A DNA stretch of 64,000 nt, from positions 1,302,001 to 1,366,000 of the forward strand of contig NZ_CP041216.1 of assembly GCF_020511155.1 (NCBI RefSeq), given 5' to 3'. The DNA comes from Shewanella glacialimarina. Its GTDB lineage: Bacteria > Pseudomonadota > Gammaproteobacteria > Enterobacterales > Shewanellaceae. The notes under the pieces are model-generated. The model worked only from the letters and a program-made list of their open reading frames with translations, did not search any database and had not been told where the DNA came from. Shown here in pieces: positions 46,564 through 56,813 of the stretch. The stretch's first letter is position 1. Each line of letters opens with the position of its first letter. The translations under genes and the position numbers were made by a program.

Positions 46564-47688
46564 GTGACTGTATTTAAGCGAGTATTATCGGTGGCAAAAA
46601 ACAGCATAATTTTGCTAGTGATGTTGTTCAGTTGCAGCAGTGTTGCCCATCAAATGAGTACCAGTTACTTGTCGATAAAAATTGACCCACAAGGACAGGT
46701 GCAGGGCACCTGGCAAGTCCGTTTATTTGACCTTTATCAAGTCATCGATATTGATAATAATCAAGATGGTCAACTGACATGGGGGGAGGTGCAAAAAAAT
46801 CAACTGGCGACAACCCAATACTTGCAGTCGGCATTACAGATAAGTCGTAATGACACTTGTGGGTTGATATTTGATGTGGTTCAACAAGTTGACCAGCATT
46901 TTAATGAAGGCTACTTGGTGACATCATTTAAGGGGGCGTGCCATAGTACAGGGGTATTAAAGATTGATTATCAAGCCATGTTTGAAATTGATACCGATCA
47001 TAAAGCTATTGTAACTATTGATGCCCCTGAACATCAGTACACTCGGGTTATCAGTAATGAGAATCGTACTTTGCTAGTCAACTTAGCCGAAAGCCAGATG
47101 AGTGACACCTTTGTAGAATATGTTTATCAGGGCATTATTCATATTTGGAAAGGCACTGATCACATTCTATTTTTATTGGCATTGTTATCAACGTGTGTTT
47201 TGAACCGTGAGCAAAAGCAATGGCAGGGAATTGAAAGTCCAACAAAAATAGTCAAACAAACAGCCTGGATTGTTACCGCATTTACCCTGGCACATTCAAT
47301 TACCCTTACAACGACCGCAATGGGAGTTCTTAATTTTAGTAGCCATTGGGTTGAACTGGGTATTGCCCTATCAGTATTGTTTGCCGCGTTGAATAATGTG
47401 TGGCCAGTGGTGTTGAGATTGGGTTGGATTACATTTGCATTTGGCTTATTGCACGGTATGGGCTTTGCCGGTGTATTAGGTGAACTTGGATTACCTGAAA
47501 ATCAAAAAATATTAACTATTTTAGCGTTCAATTTAGGTGTTGAAATAGGACAATTAGCTATTTTACTACTGGTACTACCCTTGCTAATGTTTGTTCGCAA
47601 CACACTTTGGTATAAAGAGTGGGGTATGCAAATGGGTTCAGTCATGATTGGTTTGATGGCAATACAATGGTCTATAGAGCGCTTTTAA
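46564..47688 (+). CDS. HupE/UreJ-family membrane protein with periplasmic EF-hand
   Basis: A 374-residue protein from GTG 46564 (AAGGA seven bases upstream). A signal peptide (about 1-29) is followed by a periplasmic domain with a canonical EF-hand loop at 64-75 (DNNQDGQLTWGE). The C-terminal half (about 190-374) has six or seven membrane helices of the HupE/UreJ_2 type, beginning with HIWKGTDHILFL, the H-G-DH metal-ligand motif of nickel/cobalt-type permeases. It may move a metal ion, but substrate and direction are not established. Last gene of the operon. Confidence 0.82.
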   Translation: MTVFKRVLSVAKNSIILLVMLFSCSSVAHQMSTSYLSIKIDPQGQVQGTWQVRLFDLYQVIDIDNNQDGQLTWGEVQKNQLATTQYLQSALQISRNDTCGLIFDVVQQVDQHFNEGYLVTSFKGACHSTGVLKIDYQAMFEIDTDHKAIVTIDAPEHQYTRVISNENRTLLVNLAESQMSDTFVEYVYQGIIHIWKGTDHILFLLALLSTCVLNREQKQWQGIESPTKIVKQTAWIVTAFTLAHSITLTTTAMGVLNFSSHWVELGIALSVLFAALNNVWPVVLRLGWITFAFGLLHGMGFAGVLGELGLPENQKILTILAFNLGVEIGQLAILLLVLPLLMFVRNTLWYKEWGMQMGSVMIGLMAIQWSIERF

Positions 47689-48005
47689 TAGGTAATATCA
47701 ATATATTAAAGATGTTCCCATTTAGGGGCTAACTTCAAATTTTAAAAAGATCGTCTGAGTTAACATCTTTTGTTCTTCATATACCAATGTCATGCAAGCT
47801 GTCATAGCTATTTTTGCAGGAATTCCTAACGACACAGATATTTCTGCAAAAATAAAAACGCTGTAGCGGAACCTATAATGCTTTATTTTTTTGTAGTGGC
47901 TAATGGTATAATCACTATTCATTACCAGCAGCGCATTATAAAACGCAGCTATAAAATATTATAAAAACCATCTTGGATGTACAACAAATCTTAAAGTGAT
48001 AACTA
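47689..48005. other. Spacer between HupE-like gene and the lipase partner
   Basis: No gene can be supported. A 66-codon minus-strand frame at 47722-47922 exists but lacks a ribosome site and recognisable features. No clear terminator is seen. Confidence 0.45.
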
Positions 48006-49079
48006 TTATTCGCCGGCCATCTTCTGTAAAAACTCTAAGCGTTGTAGTTCTTGTTCATCAGGTTGCCATGGCTCATCTGACAGTTGCTCGACAGCAAAAT
48101 CGCCAAGATCAAAACTAGGCTGCTCGCTATGACCATAACGCGTTAACTCCCCGGGCACACCAGGGCGAAGCTCTAACACAAAAGTCGCTATTTTGAAGGG
48201 ACCTGAGTGTGTAGCAAGCACGCCTTTATAAGCTTTAAGCATCATTTCAGCACCACCTTCTGAGAGTTTTTCTGAGCTGGTGAGTAAGGCTATTGGTTGG
48301 CCGTTTTCATTGTGTAAATTAGCCCGTAAACGATAATAGCCCGCTTGTTCAACGTCTAGTTTGATGGGGATAACCATATCACTGCCTTCTGCCCGAATGT
48401 TGCCTACTCCGGTGATAGTTGCTGCTGGATAACTGTATTCAATGCCTGTTGATATTGTTTGCTTTTTGCCTTTAGCGCTAAACGTTACACTCACTTCTAT
48501 TGGGCCATCCCACTCTTCTTTCGCGTCGAGCTGTGCAGCCCATTCCCCTTCATCGCCGAGCATATCTTTTTTAGCAAGTATGTCATTACCATAGTTAGTA
48601 TCAGTACTTTGTTCGTTTTTAAGTGAGACCTTAACAGCCGTTACTGCCATGCCGTTTACGACAAGTTTTACTATTACAGGCTCAGGATAGCTGAAACGAT
48701 ATTGAGGTAGCACTATGCTAGCGCTGGCACCGCCTTTTAACATAACGGGCTGTGGCAGGTAATTGTTGGGGTTAAGTAAGTGGCTATCTTCATTAGTTAA
48801 TGGCATTGAATAAGAAGGTAACGTTAGCTCATTAGCATAGGCATCTGCCAACAAAGAGAAACTCTCACTGATAGACTCAGGGATTGTTTCTACTTGATAT
48901 TTTATCTTGGGTTTTACCTGCGAAGTTTGAGCTGGCTGCTGAGTAATAGAAGGCTCCTTTTGGAGTGTAATCAACGCCTGAGCTGGCAATGTCGCTGGGT
49001 CAGAGGTGAAATACCAATACCCTGCTAGACCTACTAGCAGGGTAATAGCACTGACAAGTTTTTTATTATACTTCTTCAC
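48006..49079 (-). CDS. Membrane-anchored periplasmic protein encoded with the lipase
   Basis: A 357-residue protein from GTG 49079. One N-terminal helix (about 8-24, LVSAITLLVGLAGYWYF) anchors a periplasmic, beta-rich domain. It starts five bases after the lipase stop with no strong ribosome site, so translation is likely coupled. The position and anchor recall lipase-specific foldases (Lif), but the Lif RxxFDY motif is absent and the domain looks beta-rich rather than helical. I do not recognise the family; a role in lipase maturation or substrate handling is an inference from the gene pair. Confidence 0.6.
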   Translation of the reverse strand: MKKYNKKLVSAITLLVGLAGYWYFTSDPATLPAQALITLQKEPSITQQPAQTSQVKPKIKYQVETIPESISESFSLLADAYANELTLPSYSMPLTNEDSHLLNPNNYLPQPVMLKGGASASIVLPQYRFSYPEPVIVKLVVNGMAVTAVKVSLKNEQSTDTNYGNDILAKKDMLGDEGEWAAQLDAKEEWDGPIEVSVTFSAKGKKQTISTGIEYSYPAATITGVGNIRAEGSDMVIPIKLDVEQAGYYRLRANLHNENGQPIALLTSSEKLSEGGAEMMLKAYKGVLATHSGPFKIATFVLELRPGVPGELTRYGHSEQPSFDLGDFAVEQLSDEPWQPDEQELQRLEFLQKMAGE

Positions 49080-49084
49080 AATGA

Positions 49085-50134
49085 TTAATTAGCCGCCTGA
49101 TACACAAGGGATGACATACTGGTATTCGCCGAGTTGCGGACTAGTCGATAACGTGAACTAAACACCCACCAACCGCGTTTTTCTTCATAGGTATTAAATT
49201 GCAAATTGTCACCATTTAGGTAATTAGCACTGCTGTTAGCTGTGGTGACTTCATCTTTGGCACTGTTTAAAATAGTGTCACCATGACTGTAGCCTTCGCT
49301 CATTAACATAGGGTAATGATACGGCATAAACTGGCTCGGGCCACTGACAGATTGAAGTTTGCCATCAAATGCGACACTGCGTGAGCAGCTGTTATAACTG
49401 CCTACCGATGCTGCACCACAGCTTGAGTGGCTGGCGACTACGCCATCATCTTCACCGGGTAAAAATGCACCCGTAGCTCCAAAAAAGTCAGACCCAGCAC
49501 CCGCAAAACGTAAGCGGGGTACTCTACTTTCTGGAAAGGGCGCAAGCTGGCGGGCACTATTAACACGTAAATCATTAAGTACACCAATTGTTGATGGTGT
49601 TGGAGTGGTGCCTAGCCATAAGGACACTGCAAACCTTAAGGTTGCATCGATAAGTCCTGAGCCATTGGCAACATTGACGGCAAGATCGGCTAATTCAACA
49701 CCACCACCCGCACCTGCAAAATCGAAGGTGGCCACAATGTTTAATGGCTGCAGACCGGCATTTTGTAACCATAGTGCTTGATTATCAATAATATAACGGG
49801 TGACTAAATCACCTGTCGAGTGAGTGATAAACACACAGCCACTGGCACAGGTTCCATCACGGGACATTTGCTGTAATTTAGGCCATACGTAATTGCTAGT
49901 GATTTTATTGGCTATACGCTCATGTGATGGCCAATCGATACGTTCATCGGCGCGATCCCGCCAATACTGAGCCCAATATTGATCGCCATTATTACTAACC
50001 TGAGTGCCTGTTGGCTTACTTTGTAAGTTGTCGGGTTGAAAGCCATGTACTAATACGATTGGATGGCCACCTACAGCGGCTTGAGCTGCACCACTGAGTA
50101 AGCCCGCCAGGAGTAAAAATAGTGATTTATTCAT
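49085..50134 (-). CDS. Secreted triacylglycerol lipase-like hydrolase
   Basis: A 349-residue alpha/beta hydrolase from ATG 50134 (AAGGA six bases upstream); the frame is open to 50221. A signal peptide covers 1-19 (ending AQA). The oxyanion motif VLVHGF lies at 27-32 and the nucleophile Ser106 in THSTGD, so the first G of GxSxG is threonine. A short disulfide (Cys96-Cys100) precedes it; later GEDDGVV and HGDT may supply the acid and the histidine. Probably secreted and active on lipids or other esters. First gene of a two-gene unit. Confidence 0.75.
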   Translation of the reverse strand: MNKSLFLLLAGLLSGAAQAAVGGHPIVLVHGFQPDNLQSKPTGTQVSNNGDQYWAQYWRDRADERIDWPSHERIANKITSNYVWPKLQQMSRDGTCASGCVFITHSTGDLVTRYIIDNQALWLQNAGLQPLNIVATFDFAGAGGGVELADLAVNVANGSGLIDATLRFAVSLWLGTTPTPSTIGVLNDLRVNSARQLAPFPESRVPRLRFAGAGSDFFGATGAFLPGEDDGVVASHSSCGAASVGSYNSCSRSVAFDGKLQSVSGPSQFMPYHYPMLMSEGYSHGDTILNSAKDEVTTANSSANYLNGDNLQFNTYEEKRGWWVFSSRYRLVRNSANTSMSSLVYQAAN

Positions 50135-50839
50135 CTGATATCCTTGTCTATGTTCTGCTACTGCGGCCACTATTACGACTAACATTATTGTGTTCAATGA
50201 AGGTAATAGTAGCGCTAGCATTTTTATTATAATTAGGGGGTTAATTTAATTTTTTTTACTTTCAGCAATCAACATAGAGGAGAAAAAAAAGATTGCAACA
50301 GTTAAAAATTAGTCATTTTATGACAATAAAGGGGCTCGTGTTTGAATGTTTTATAGTCAGTTTTATAAAGTTATTTTGAAGGTGTTTACCATAAGTGATT
50401 TTAAGGCATGGTTATTGTCAGTTTAAATCAATATTAGGTTAACATTTTATTAACACTGTTGTTTTAAGTTTTTACTCCAATTATTTTAAAAATATAACAT
50501 TTAACTAATTATTACCTAAATATCCCGCCTCGTTAACATCAAAAGCAAGCTTGTGCAGATTTTTATATAATGAAATCGTTTTGATATCAGAGGGATGGTT
50601 TTTAACGTTATAACTTTATGTACCATTCCCGATACAAAATAAAATTTTTTGTTTCTCTGCCTAGCATAAAACCTACTCAGTGCAATACTTTATTTTAGTG
50701 ACGATTACATTTTGGTAACAAATTGTTGTTGAGTCATTATGATAGCTTTAAAAAATATCTAAACGTATTTAGGTTCCCTTTATGGAATGACTGAACCATT
50801 AGAATGGATGAATTCAATCGTTTACGATGGTGACATTTT
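50135..50839. other. AT-rich divergent intergenic region
   Basis: About 700 bases between the divergent lipase and chemoreceptor genes. I see no gene, repeat or RNA structure; it must contain both promoters. The high AT content makes motif calls unreliable. Confidence 0.4.
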
Positions 50840-52465
50840 ATGAGCCTACAAATTAAACATAAGATGCTGTTAAGCTCTTTAATTCCACTTGCACTGCTTA
50901 TTTGTATCTGTGGCATTGCCATTAATATGATGGGTAAAATTGAGCAAGGGGTGGTACGAATATACCATGATAGAGTGGTGCCTCTTGAGGACTTAAAAGT
51001 CATTGGAGACGATTATGCTGTGTATGTTATTGATGCTATCAATAAAGCAAACGCCGGAGATTTTAGTGCACAAGATGCAGCTGATGCATTGAGAAATGCT
51101 AGAAAAAACATTGAGTTTCTTTGGACTAAATATATGGCGACTGAACTGACAACAGAAGAGGCCCGTTTAGTTAAAGAAGCGAATGCGATGTTTGTGCCTG
51201 CTGACAGGCAAATAGATATGTTAATCAGTAAACTCAATACATTATCAGGCAATATATCCGGGCAATTAAGTTCAGATATTATTCCTTTGTATCAAGTAAT
51301 AGATCCTATTAGCGGTAAAATAGCAGAACTAGTATCACTGCAGATACAAGTTGCCGGAAATGAAACGCAAGCTGTGAATGAGGTTTACAAAGCTTCTGTG
51401 AACTTATTTCTTTTTCTAACCGCAATCGCGATAATTGCTAGCATCATATTGAGCCGATGGGTAAGAACAAGTGTAATGTCACCTATTACCGATATCCTTT
51501 CTAAGTTAAAAGTGATTAAAAAAGACTCTGACTTAACCTTAGTTTTTAAGCAGTTTAATGATGATGAGTTGGGCCAAATATCTATTAATTTAACCGGAGT
51601 CATTGAACATTTGAGGGGGATTCTTGAGTCAATATCTGATGCGGCGAATACGATTAATAGTTCTGCTGATAGCTTGAATGATTTTACCCGAGAAACTAAC
51701 AACCGGATGCAAAAACAGCAGTGTGAAACTGAGCAAACAGCTGCAGCGATGAACCAAATGACTGCAACGGTTGCTGAGGTTGCTCAAAGTACGACAGCTG
51801 CTGCAGACTCTGCCCAAAATGCCGACAGTCATGCCCAAAATGGTGATCTAATCGTTCAACAGTCTATTAAAAGTATGTCACTTTTGTCGACTAAAATTCA
51901 GCAAACATCTGAGGTTATTACACACCTTGCTAGTGAAAGCCAAAATATAGGACAAGTGCTGGACGTGATTAAAAGTATTGCTGAACAAACTAATTTACTT
52001 GCGTTAAATGCTGCTATTGAGGCTGCGAGAGCCGGCGAACAAGGTCGCGGTTTTGCGGTTGTTGCCGATGAAGTGCGTACCTTAGCTAAGCGTACTCAAG
52101 AGTCGACACTGCAGATTGAAATCATGATTGATAACTTGCAACAAGGGGTAAAAAAAGCGGTTATTTCTATGGAGTCAGGCGTAGGACAGGTGAATGAAGC
52201 TAACAAAAACACAAATTTAGCTGGCGATGCGCTAAAAGAAATTGTCTCTTCGGTTGATAACATTACCGAGTTAAACACCCATATTGCTTCGGCAGCAGAA
52301 GAACAATCGAGTGTGGCAGAAAGTATCAATCGCAGCATTATAGCTATCAGTGATATTGCCCAGCACTCGACTATGGCAGCAGAGCAATTAAGTCATTCAG
52401 TGAATAATTTATCAAAGCTTGCGAGTACCATGCGTGCTCAGGTTGGAACATTTATATTGCATTGA
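50840..52465 (+). CDS. Methyl-accepting chemotaxis protein
   Basis: A 541-residue chemoreceptor. Membrane helices lie at about 12-32 and 187-208, framing a four-helix-bundle periplasmic sensor, then a HAMP domain (about 209-262) and a signalling domain with the conserved hairpin tip EQTNLLALNAAIEAARAG and GRGFAVVADEVRTLA around residues 385-425. It relays ligand binding to CheA/CheW. No C-terminal CheR-docking pentapeptide is seen. The ligand is unknown. Confidence 0.93.
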   Translation: MSLQIKHKMLLSSLIPLALLICICGIAINMMGKIEQGVVRIYHDRVVPLEDLKVIGDDYAVYVIDAINKANAGDFSAQDAADALRNARKNIEFLWTKYMATELTTEEARLVKEANAMFVPADRQIDMLISKLNTLSGNISGQLSSDIIPLYQVIDPISGKIAELVSLQIQVAGNETQAVNEVYKASVNLFLFLTAIAIIASIILSRWVRTSVMSPITDILSKLKVIKKDSDLTLVFKQFNDDELGQISINLTGVIEHLRGILESISDAANTINSSADSLNDFTRETNNRMQKQQCETEQTAAAMNQMTATVAEVAQSTTAAADSAQNADSHAQNGDLIVQQSIKSMSLLSTKIQQTSEVITHLASESQNIGQVLDVIKSIAEQTNLLALNAAIEAARAGEQGRGFAVVADEVRTLAKRTQESTLQIEIMIDNLQQGVKKAVISMESGVGQVNEANKNTNLAGDALKEIVSSVDNITELNTHIASAAEEQSSVAESINRSIIAISDIAQHSTMAAEQLSHSVNNLSKLASTMRAQVGTFILH

Positions 52466-52640
52466 TTACCATGGCGTAAATTTTTACTATAATTAAGTTA
52501 TTAACTTTATGCTGTAACTTGAGATTGATTTTAAACAATATCCTCATTTATGAATTAAATTTATTAATGGTTTATGCTGTTAACTGAATGATTGACGTTA
52601 TGCGTCTACAATGAATCAATATAAAAATAGCTCCACAAAT

Positions 52641-52672
52641 AAAAGAGCTACAGTTTAACCTGTGGCTCTTTT
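52641..52672. terminator. Bidirectional terminator between mcp and ilvH
   Basis: AAAAGAGCTACAG-TTTAAC-CTGTGGCTCTTTT forms a long stem with A-run and T-run flanks, and serves the convergent mcp and ilvIH transcripts. Confidence 0.82.
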
Positions 52673-52710
52673 ATGTTTACAAACTATGGTACTGGTTAAT
52701 TCAATTTAGC

Positions 52711-53205
52711 TTATGCCCGCATTGATTTTTCACCACGAGACAGCCCCACCACGCCTGAACGAGACACTTCAATCACCTTAGTAACTTCTGTTAAGGCACC
52801 AATAAAGGCATCAACTTTATCACTGGTTCCAGCCATTTGGATGGTGTAAAGGCTTGCTGTTACATCAACTATTTGGCCACGAAAAATATCCGCAGTACGT
52901 TTAACTTCTTCACGCACATCACCAATAGCTTTGACCTTGACCAGAGCTAGCTCGCGTTCAATGTGCGCGGCCTCAGTAATGTTAGCCACTTTTAGAATAT
53001 CAATAAGCTTATGCAGTTGTTTTTCAATTTGCTCTAACACTTTTGCATCCGCTATTACGGTAATGTTTAAACGTGACAGTGTGTTATCTTCCGTTGGTGC
53101 AACGGTTAAGCTTTCAATGTTGTAACCACGTTGTGAAAACAAGCCTACAACGCGAGAAAGTGCACCGGGTTGGTTTTCAAGTAATACAGAAATAATACGA
53201 CGCAT
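52711..53205 (-). CDS. ilvH: Acetolactate synthase small subunit IlvH
   Basis: A 164-residue regulatory subunit starting [19 protein letters not shown], an ACT domain (about 1-80) followed by the ALS small-subunit C-domain. It confers valine feedback on IlvI. The start ATG shares one base with the ilvI stop (TAATG), so it is translated by coupling; the longer open frame upstream lies inside ilvI. Confidence 0.94.
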   Translation of the reverse strand: MRRIISVLLENQPGALSRVVGLFSQRGYNIESLTVAPTEDNTLSRLNITVIADAKVLEQIEKQLHKLIDILKVANITEAAHIERELALVKVKAIGDVREEVKRTADIFRGQIVDVTASLYTIQMAGTSDKVDAFIGALTEVTKVIEVSRSGVVGLSRGEKSMRA

Positions 53206-54923
53206 TAGCTTTTCTCCGTTTTGCTTAACCACATTTCGTTCATTGCTCCACCACGAATTAGCATTGGATAAACGTGTTCTGTCTCATCAACACTAATATC
53301 TACAAATACTAATCGATCTTTTATGGCTAATGCTTCGGCCAATTTTGACTCTAGCTCTTTTGGATCGCTAATTGTTATACCTACATGGCCATAAGCTTCG
53401 GCAATTTTGGCGAAATTAGGCACAGAATCCATGTAGGAGTGCGAATGGCGACCAGAATAAATCATATCTTGCCATTGTTTTACCATGCCCAAAAAGCGGT
53501 TATTCAAGTTGATAATTTTAACTGGGGTATCATATTGCAGTGCCGTTGATAGTTCTTGAATATTCATTTGAATAGAACCATCGCCAGTAACGCAAACTAC
53601 GGTTTCGTCTGGGAAGGCCATTTGTACGCCCATGGCGGCTGGTAAGCCAAAGCCCATAGTGCCAAGTCCACCAGAGTTAATCCAACGACGTGGTTTATCA
53701 AACGGGTAATAAAGGGCGGCAAACATCTGATGCTGACCCACATCGGACGAAACATAAGCGTCACCATTGGTAAGCTTATATAAGGTTTCGATAACTTGTT
53801 GCGGCTTGATACGGTCAGTGGTTCTGTCAAATTCTAAACACTGTTGAGCGCGCCATTGGGTAATTTGTTGCCACCAAGCATCTAATGCTTCGGTATCATT
53901 CTTACCCTTGCTACTTGCTAACAGTTCAAGCATGGTATCAAGAATATTATCCGCTGAACCTACAATGGGAATGTCTACGCGTACCGTTTTTGAAATAGAT
54001 GCCGGGTCAATATCAATGTGTAAAATAGTGGCATTCGGACAGTATTTGTCAACATTGTTAGTCGTACGATCATCAAAACGTACCCCAATACCAAATATTA
54101 AATCACAATTATGCATCGCGTTGTTAGCTTCAAACGTCCCGTGCATACCTAACATGCCTAAGCTTTGTTGATGAGTGCCTGGGAAAGCGCCTAAGCCCAT
54201 TAATGTGCAAATTACCGGAATATTAAGCTGCTCAGCAAGTGACAATATTTGTTTGTCACACTCTGAAATAATCGCGCCACCACCCACATAAAGAACCGGT
54301 TTTTTAGCCGCTAATAAGGCTTGGAGTCCACGGCGGATTTGACCTTTGTGACCGGTAGTCGTTGGATTATATGAACGCATTTTTACGCTGTCTGGATAGA
54401 CATAATCATAAAGGTTATCAGGACTTAGGCAGTCTTTTGGTAAATCGATAACCACAGGCCCAGGGCGACCAGTAGAGGCGATAAAAAATGCTTTTTTAAC
54501 GATTTCAGGAATATCAGCAGGGTTTTTTACTAAAAAGCTGTGTTTAACGATGGGCCTAGAAATACCAATCATGTCACACTCTTGGAATGCATCATTACCA
54601 ATGAGTGAGCTTGGCACTTGGCCAGATAACACCACTAAGGGGATAGAGTCCATGTAGGCTGTTGCAATACCGGTAATGGCATTGGTTGCACCAGGACCTG
54701 AGGTTACCAGTACCACGCCAACTTTACCCGTGGCGCGAGCATAACCATCTGCCATGTGAACCGCAGCTTGCTCATGACGAACTAATATGTGTTCTACACC
54801 AGCTATTTTGTGGAGGGCATCATAGATATCTAAAACAGAACCACCCGGGTAACCAAAAATATGGCTAACACCTTCATCTATTAGTGAGCGCACAATCATA
54901 CTGGCGCCAGAAAGCTTTTCCAT
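53205..54923 (-). CDS. ilvI: Acetolactate synthase large subunit IlvI
   Basis: A 572-residue thiamine-diphosphate enzyme. The cofactor-activating glutamate is in [16 protein letters not shown]; the C-terminal TPP/Mg2+ motif is [12 protein letters not shown]. With IlvH it condenses pyruvate to acetolactate or 2-aceto-2-hydroxybutyrate, the first common step of branched-chain amino acid synthesis. The ATG at 54923 follows AAGAGGA. Confidence 0.96.
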   Translation of the reverse strand: MEKLSGASMIVRSLIDEGVSHIFGYPGGSVLDIYDALHKIAGVEHILVRHEQAAVHMADGYARATGKVGVVLVTSGPGATNAITGIATAYMDSIPLVVLSGQVPSSLIGNDAFQECDMIGISRPIVKHSFLVKNPADIPEIVKKAFFIASTGRPGPVVIDLPKDCLSPDNLYDYVYPDSVKMRSYNPTTTGHKGQIRRGLQALLAAKKPVLYVGGGAIISECDKQILSLAEQLNIPVICTLMGLGAFPGTHQQSLGMLGMHGTFEANNAMHNCDLIFGIGVRFDDRTTNNVDKYCPNATILHIDIDPASISKTVRVDIPIVGSADNILDTMLELLASSKGKNDTEALDAWWQQITQWRAQQCLEFDRTTDRIKPQQVIETLYKLTNGDAYVSSDVGQHQMFAALYYPFDKPRRWINSGGLGTMGFGLPAAMGVQMAFPDETVVCVTGDGSIQMNIQELSTALQYDTPVKIINLNNRFLGMVKQWQDMIYSGRHSHSYMDSVPNFAKIAEAYGHVGITISDPKELESKLAEALAIKDRLVFVDISVDETEHVYPMLIRGGAMNEMWLSKTEKS

Positions 54924-55284
54924 GAAATCAATCCTCTTAAGTTACCGTTATGGTAAACAGTATCTTGCATACAACGACGGTAATCGTTCTAAAAAATAAA
55001 CTTAAACGGTTATTTAAGTCTGTTAAAGGGTAAGACGTACCTTAAACCCATTATCCGCTCTGCAGAACGTATGAGCTTTATCATATGTAAATCTATATTT
55101 ACTGCAAGTGTTTTGTTTATTTTTTTAATTAATTTGAAAATATTTCATATTTAATCTAGGTGAAAGGATTATTGTCACCAGAGTATGTTGGATTAGACAA
55201 ACAAAAAAGCCATCAAACGCTTGGTTGATGGCTTTGAGGAATTTACGCGTTAACTTACCAACGATAGTTATCAGTTATCAGTTA
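54924..55284. promoter_or_regulatory. ilvIH upstream region and bcr 3' flank
   Basis: The region holds the ilvIH promoter (minus strand) and, further right, a terminator hairpin and a heptanucleotide repeat. I saw no leader peptide rich in branched-chain codons, so attenuation is not supported. Confidence 0.4.
55205..55236 (-). terminator. Terminator after the Bcr/CflA gene
   Basis: The AAAAAGCCATCAA-loop-TTGATGGCTTT hairpin lies about 50 bases past the minus-strand stop; reading leftwards it ends in a T-run. Confidence 0.75.
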
Positions 55285-55294
55285 TCAGTTATCA
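55267..55294. repeat. Heptanucleotide repeat GTTATCA x4 at the bcr stop
   Basis: Four direct copies of the 7-base unit span the last codons and the stop of the transporter gene. A unit read on the minus strand is TGATAAC, which contains stop codons, so copy change alters only the last few residues. Confidence 0.85.
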
Positions 55295-56511
55295 GTAAGA
55301 GTGTGATATTTGCTTTGATAATTTTGTAATATTTGACACGCGGCAACCATTAAAATGGCCACTAACATTAAGCTGGCGAATGGCACTGCTGTACCAGTAT
55401 AGAAATAGGCTAGTAATGGACCTGCTGTTGCTCCAAAACCAAATCGTAATGTACCAATAACCGCAGTAGCCGTGCCGGTTTCTTGCTTAAATTTCATTAG
55501 CACAATCGCATCAGCATTCACTGACATAATCCCTAATGCACCCATTAATGGGATCAGCATTATCACGGTAAAGTGATAACTTAAATCAAACACATTCACC
55601 AGCACTAAACCAATGGCGGCAATAGTGGCAAAAAAAGTACCGACATGTAACATACGCTTTGAGCCATAACGACTGACAATACGTGAGTTAACAATGTTGG
55701 CTAACATTAATGCACCCACATTAGAGCTGAATAGAATGGCAAATAGCGACTTGTCTAATTCAAACACTTCCATGTACACAAATGGAGATGCAGTTAAATA
55801 ACAGAAAAATGCAAAAGAGGTCAGTACACCACTGGTGATATGTAATTTTACACCTTGGCGAGAAAATACCGTGTAATAAGATCGAAAAAAAGATTTTTGG
55901 CTACGTTGTTCTAAATCAGTATCACTGGGCATTTTTAACTTTGTTAACACAATGATAAGTAATAATGCCGCGTAAAAACTTAATACAAAAAAGATTAAGT
56001 GCCAGTCACCCAGCTCTAATATAAAACTGCCTATTGTTGGGGCTATTAACGGCGCTAACATCATGATTAAACTGACGTAAGACATGCCTTTAGCAGTATT
56101 GTCACCGTAGATTTCTTTAATATAGCCAGGCACCACTACAGTGGCTGCTGCACCGATAAAGGCTTGTAAAAAGCGCAGTATAAGAAACTGCTCTATGGTT
56201 TGACTGAATCCAAGCAGTAAGCTGATTACACTAAAACCGATTAACCCAGTAATCACTAATGGCTTACGGCCAACTCTGTCAGCAATCGGGCCAAAAGTCA
56301 GCATGCCTAACGCATAGCCTGCCAGGTAAATACTTAGCGATTGCTGCACCATGGTCACATCGGTGCCAAAACCTTTCGCTAAAGTTGACATAGCAGGTAA
56401 GTACATATCAATTGCTAAGGGCGTTATCGCAACGATTGCCGCTAACATAGGGAGTAACATTGCCAAATGTGGAAAAGTGTTTAGGGCAGCTTTGTTTGAA
56501 GATTGAGACAC
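55285..56511 (-). CDS. Bcr/CflA-family drug efflux MFS transporter
   Basis: A 408-residue, 12-helix major facilitator. The helix 2-3 motif GPIADRVGRKPLV and the overall length match the Bcr/CflA subfamily of drug:H+ antiporters (bicyclomycin, chloramphenicol and sulphonamide types). Inner membrane. The actual substrate cannot be read from sequence. The C-terminal end is encoded by a heptanucleotide repeat. Confidence 0.88.
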   Translation of the reverse strand: MSQSSNKAALNTFPHLAMLLPMLAAIVAITPLAIDMYLPAMSTLAKGFGTDVTMVQQSLSIYLAGYALGMLTFGPIADRVGRKPLVITGLIGFSVISLLLGFSQTIEQFLILRFLQAFIGAAATVVVPGYIKEIYGDNTAKGMSYVSLIMMLAPLIAPTIGSFILELGDWHLIFFVLSFYAALLLIIVLTKLKMPSDTDLEQRSQKSFFRSYYTVFSRQGVKLHITSGVLTSFAFFCYLTASPFVYMEVFELDKSLFAILFSSNVGALMLANIVNSRIVSRYGSKRMLHVGTFFATIAAIGLVLVNVFDLSYHFTVIMLIPLMGALGIMSVNADAIVLMKFKQETGTATAVIGTLRFGFGATAGPLLAYFYTGTAVPFASLMLVAILMVAACQILQNYQSKYHTLTDN

Positions 56512-56813
56512 AAAAACCTCAGGAAATTATAGAGAAGCCATTTGGAGCAAATAAATGAGAAATTATATTTCAGTAGAGTAGTTTAACATGTAATTGGTAC
56601 TTTGGATTTGAGATTTTGTAATCAAAAGTATCAATTTTTCTCATCCTCTTAAAGCACCTTGTTAATATCCACTAAGGGCAATTATCGGTTAATGCTGCAC
56701 AGGTTCATTTTTATGTCACATTTCTGTGCTAGAAAAAAATTACACAAGTTGCTGTAATTTTTTTAATAAAAACCTATCATTGCTGCATTAGCTTTAATGA
56801 CAAGGAAACTGCT
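56512..56813. promoter_or_regulatory. Divergent intergenic region (bcr / sulP)
   Basis: No gene is seen. Promoters for both divergent transporters must lie here; no confident elements were assigned. Confidence 0.4.

Noticed and set aside
47722..47922. 66-codon minus-strand frame
   Set aside because: No start context, no conserved feature and AT-rich surroundings.
48006..49079. Lipase-specific foldase (Lif)
   Set aside because: Position and anchor fit, but the RxxFDY motif and the helical repeat composition of Lif are missing.
54924..55284. Attenuator leader peptide for ilvIH
   Set aside because: No short frame rich in Leu/Val/Ile codons with a following terminator-antiterminator pair could be found.
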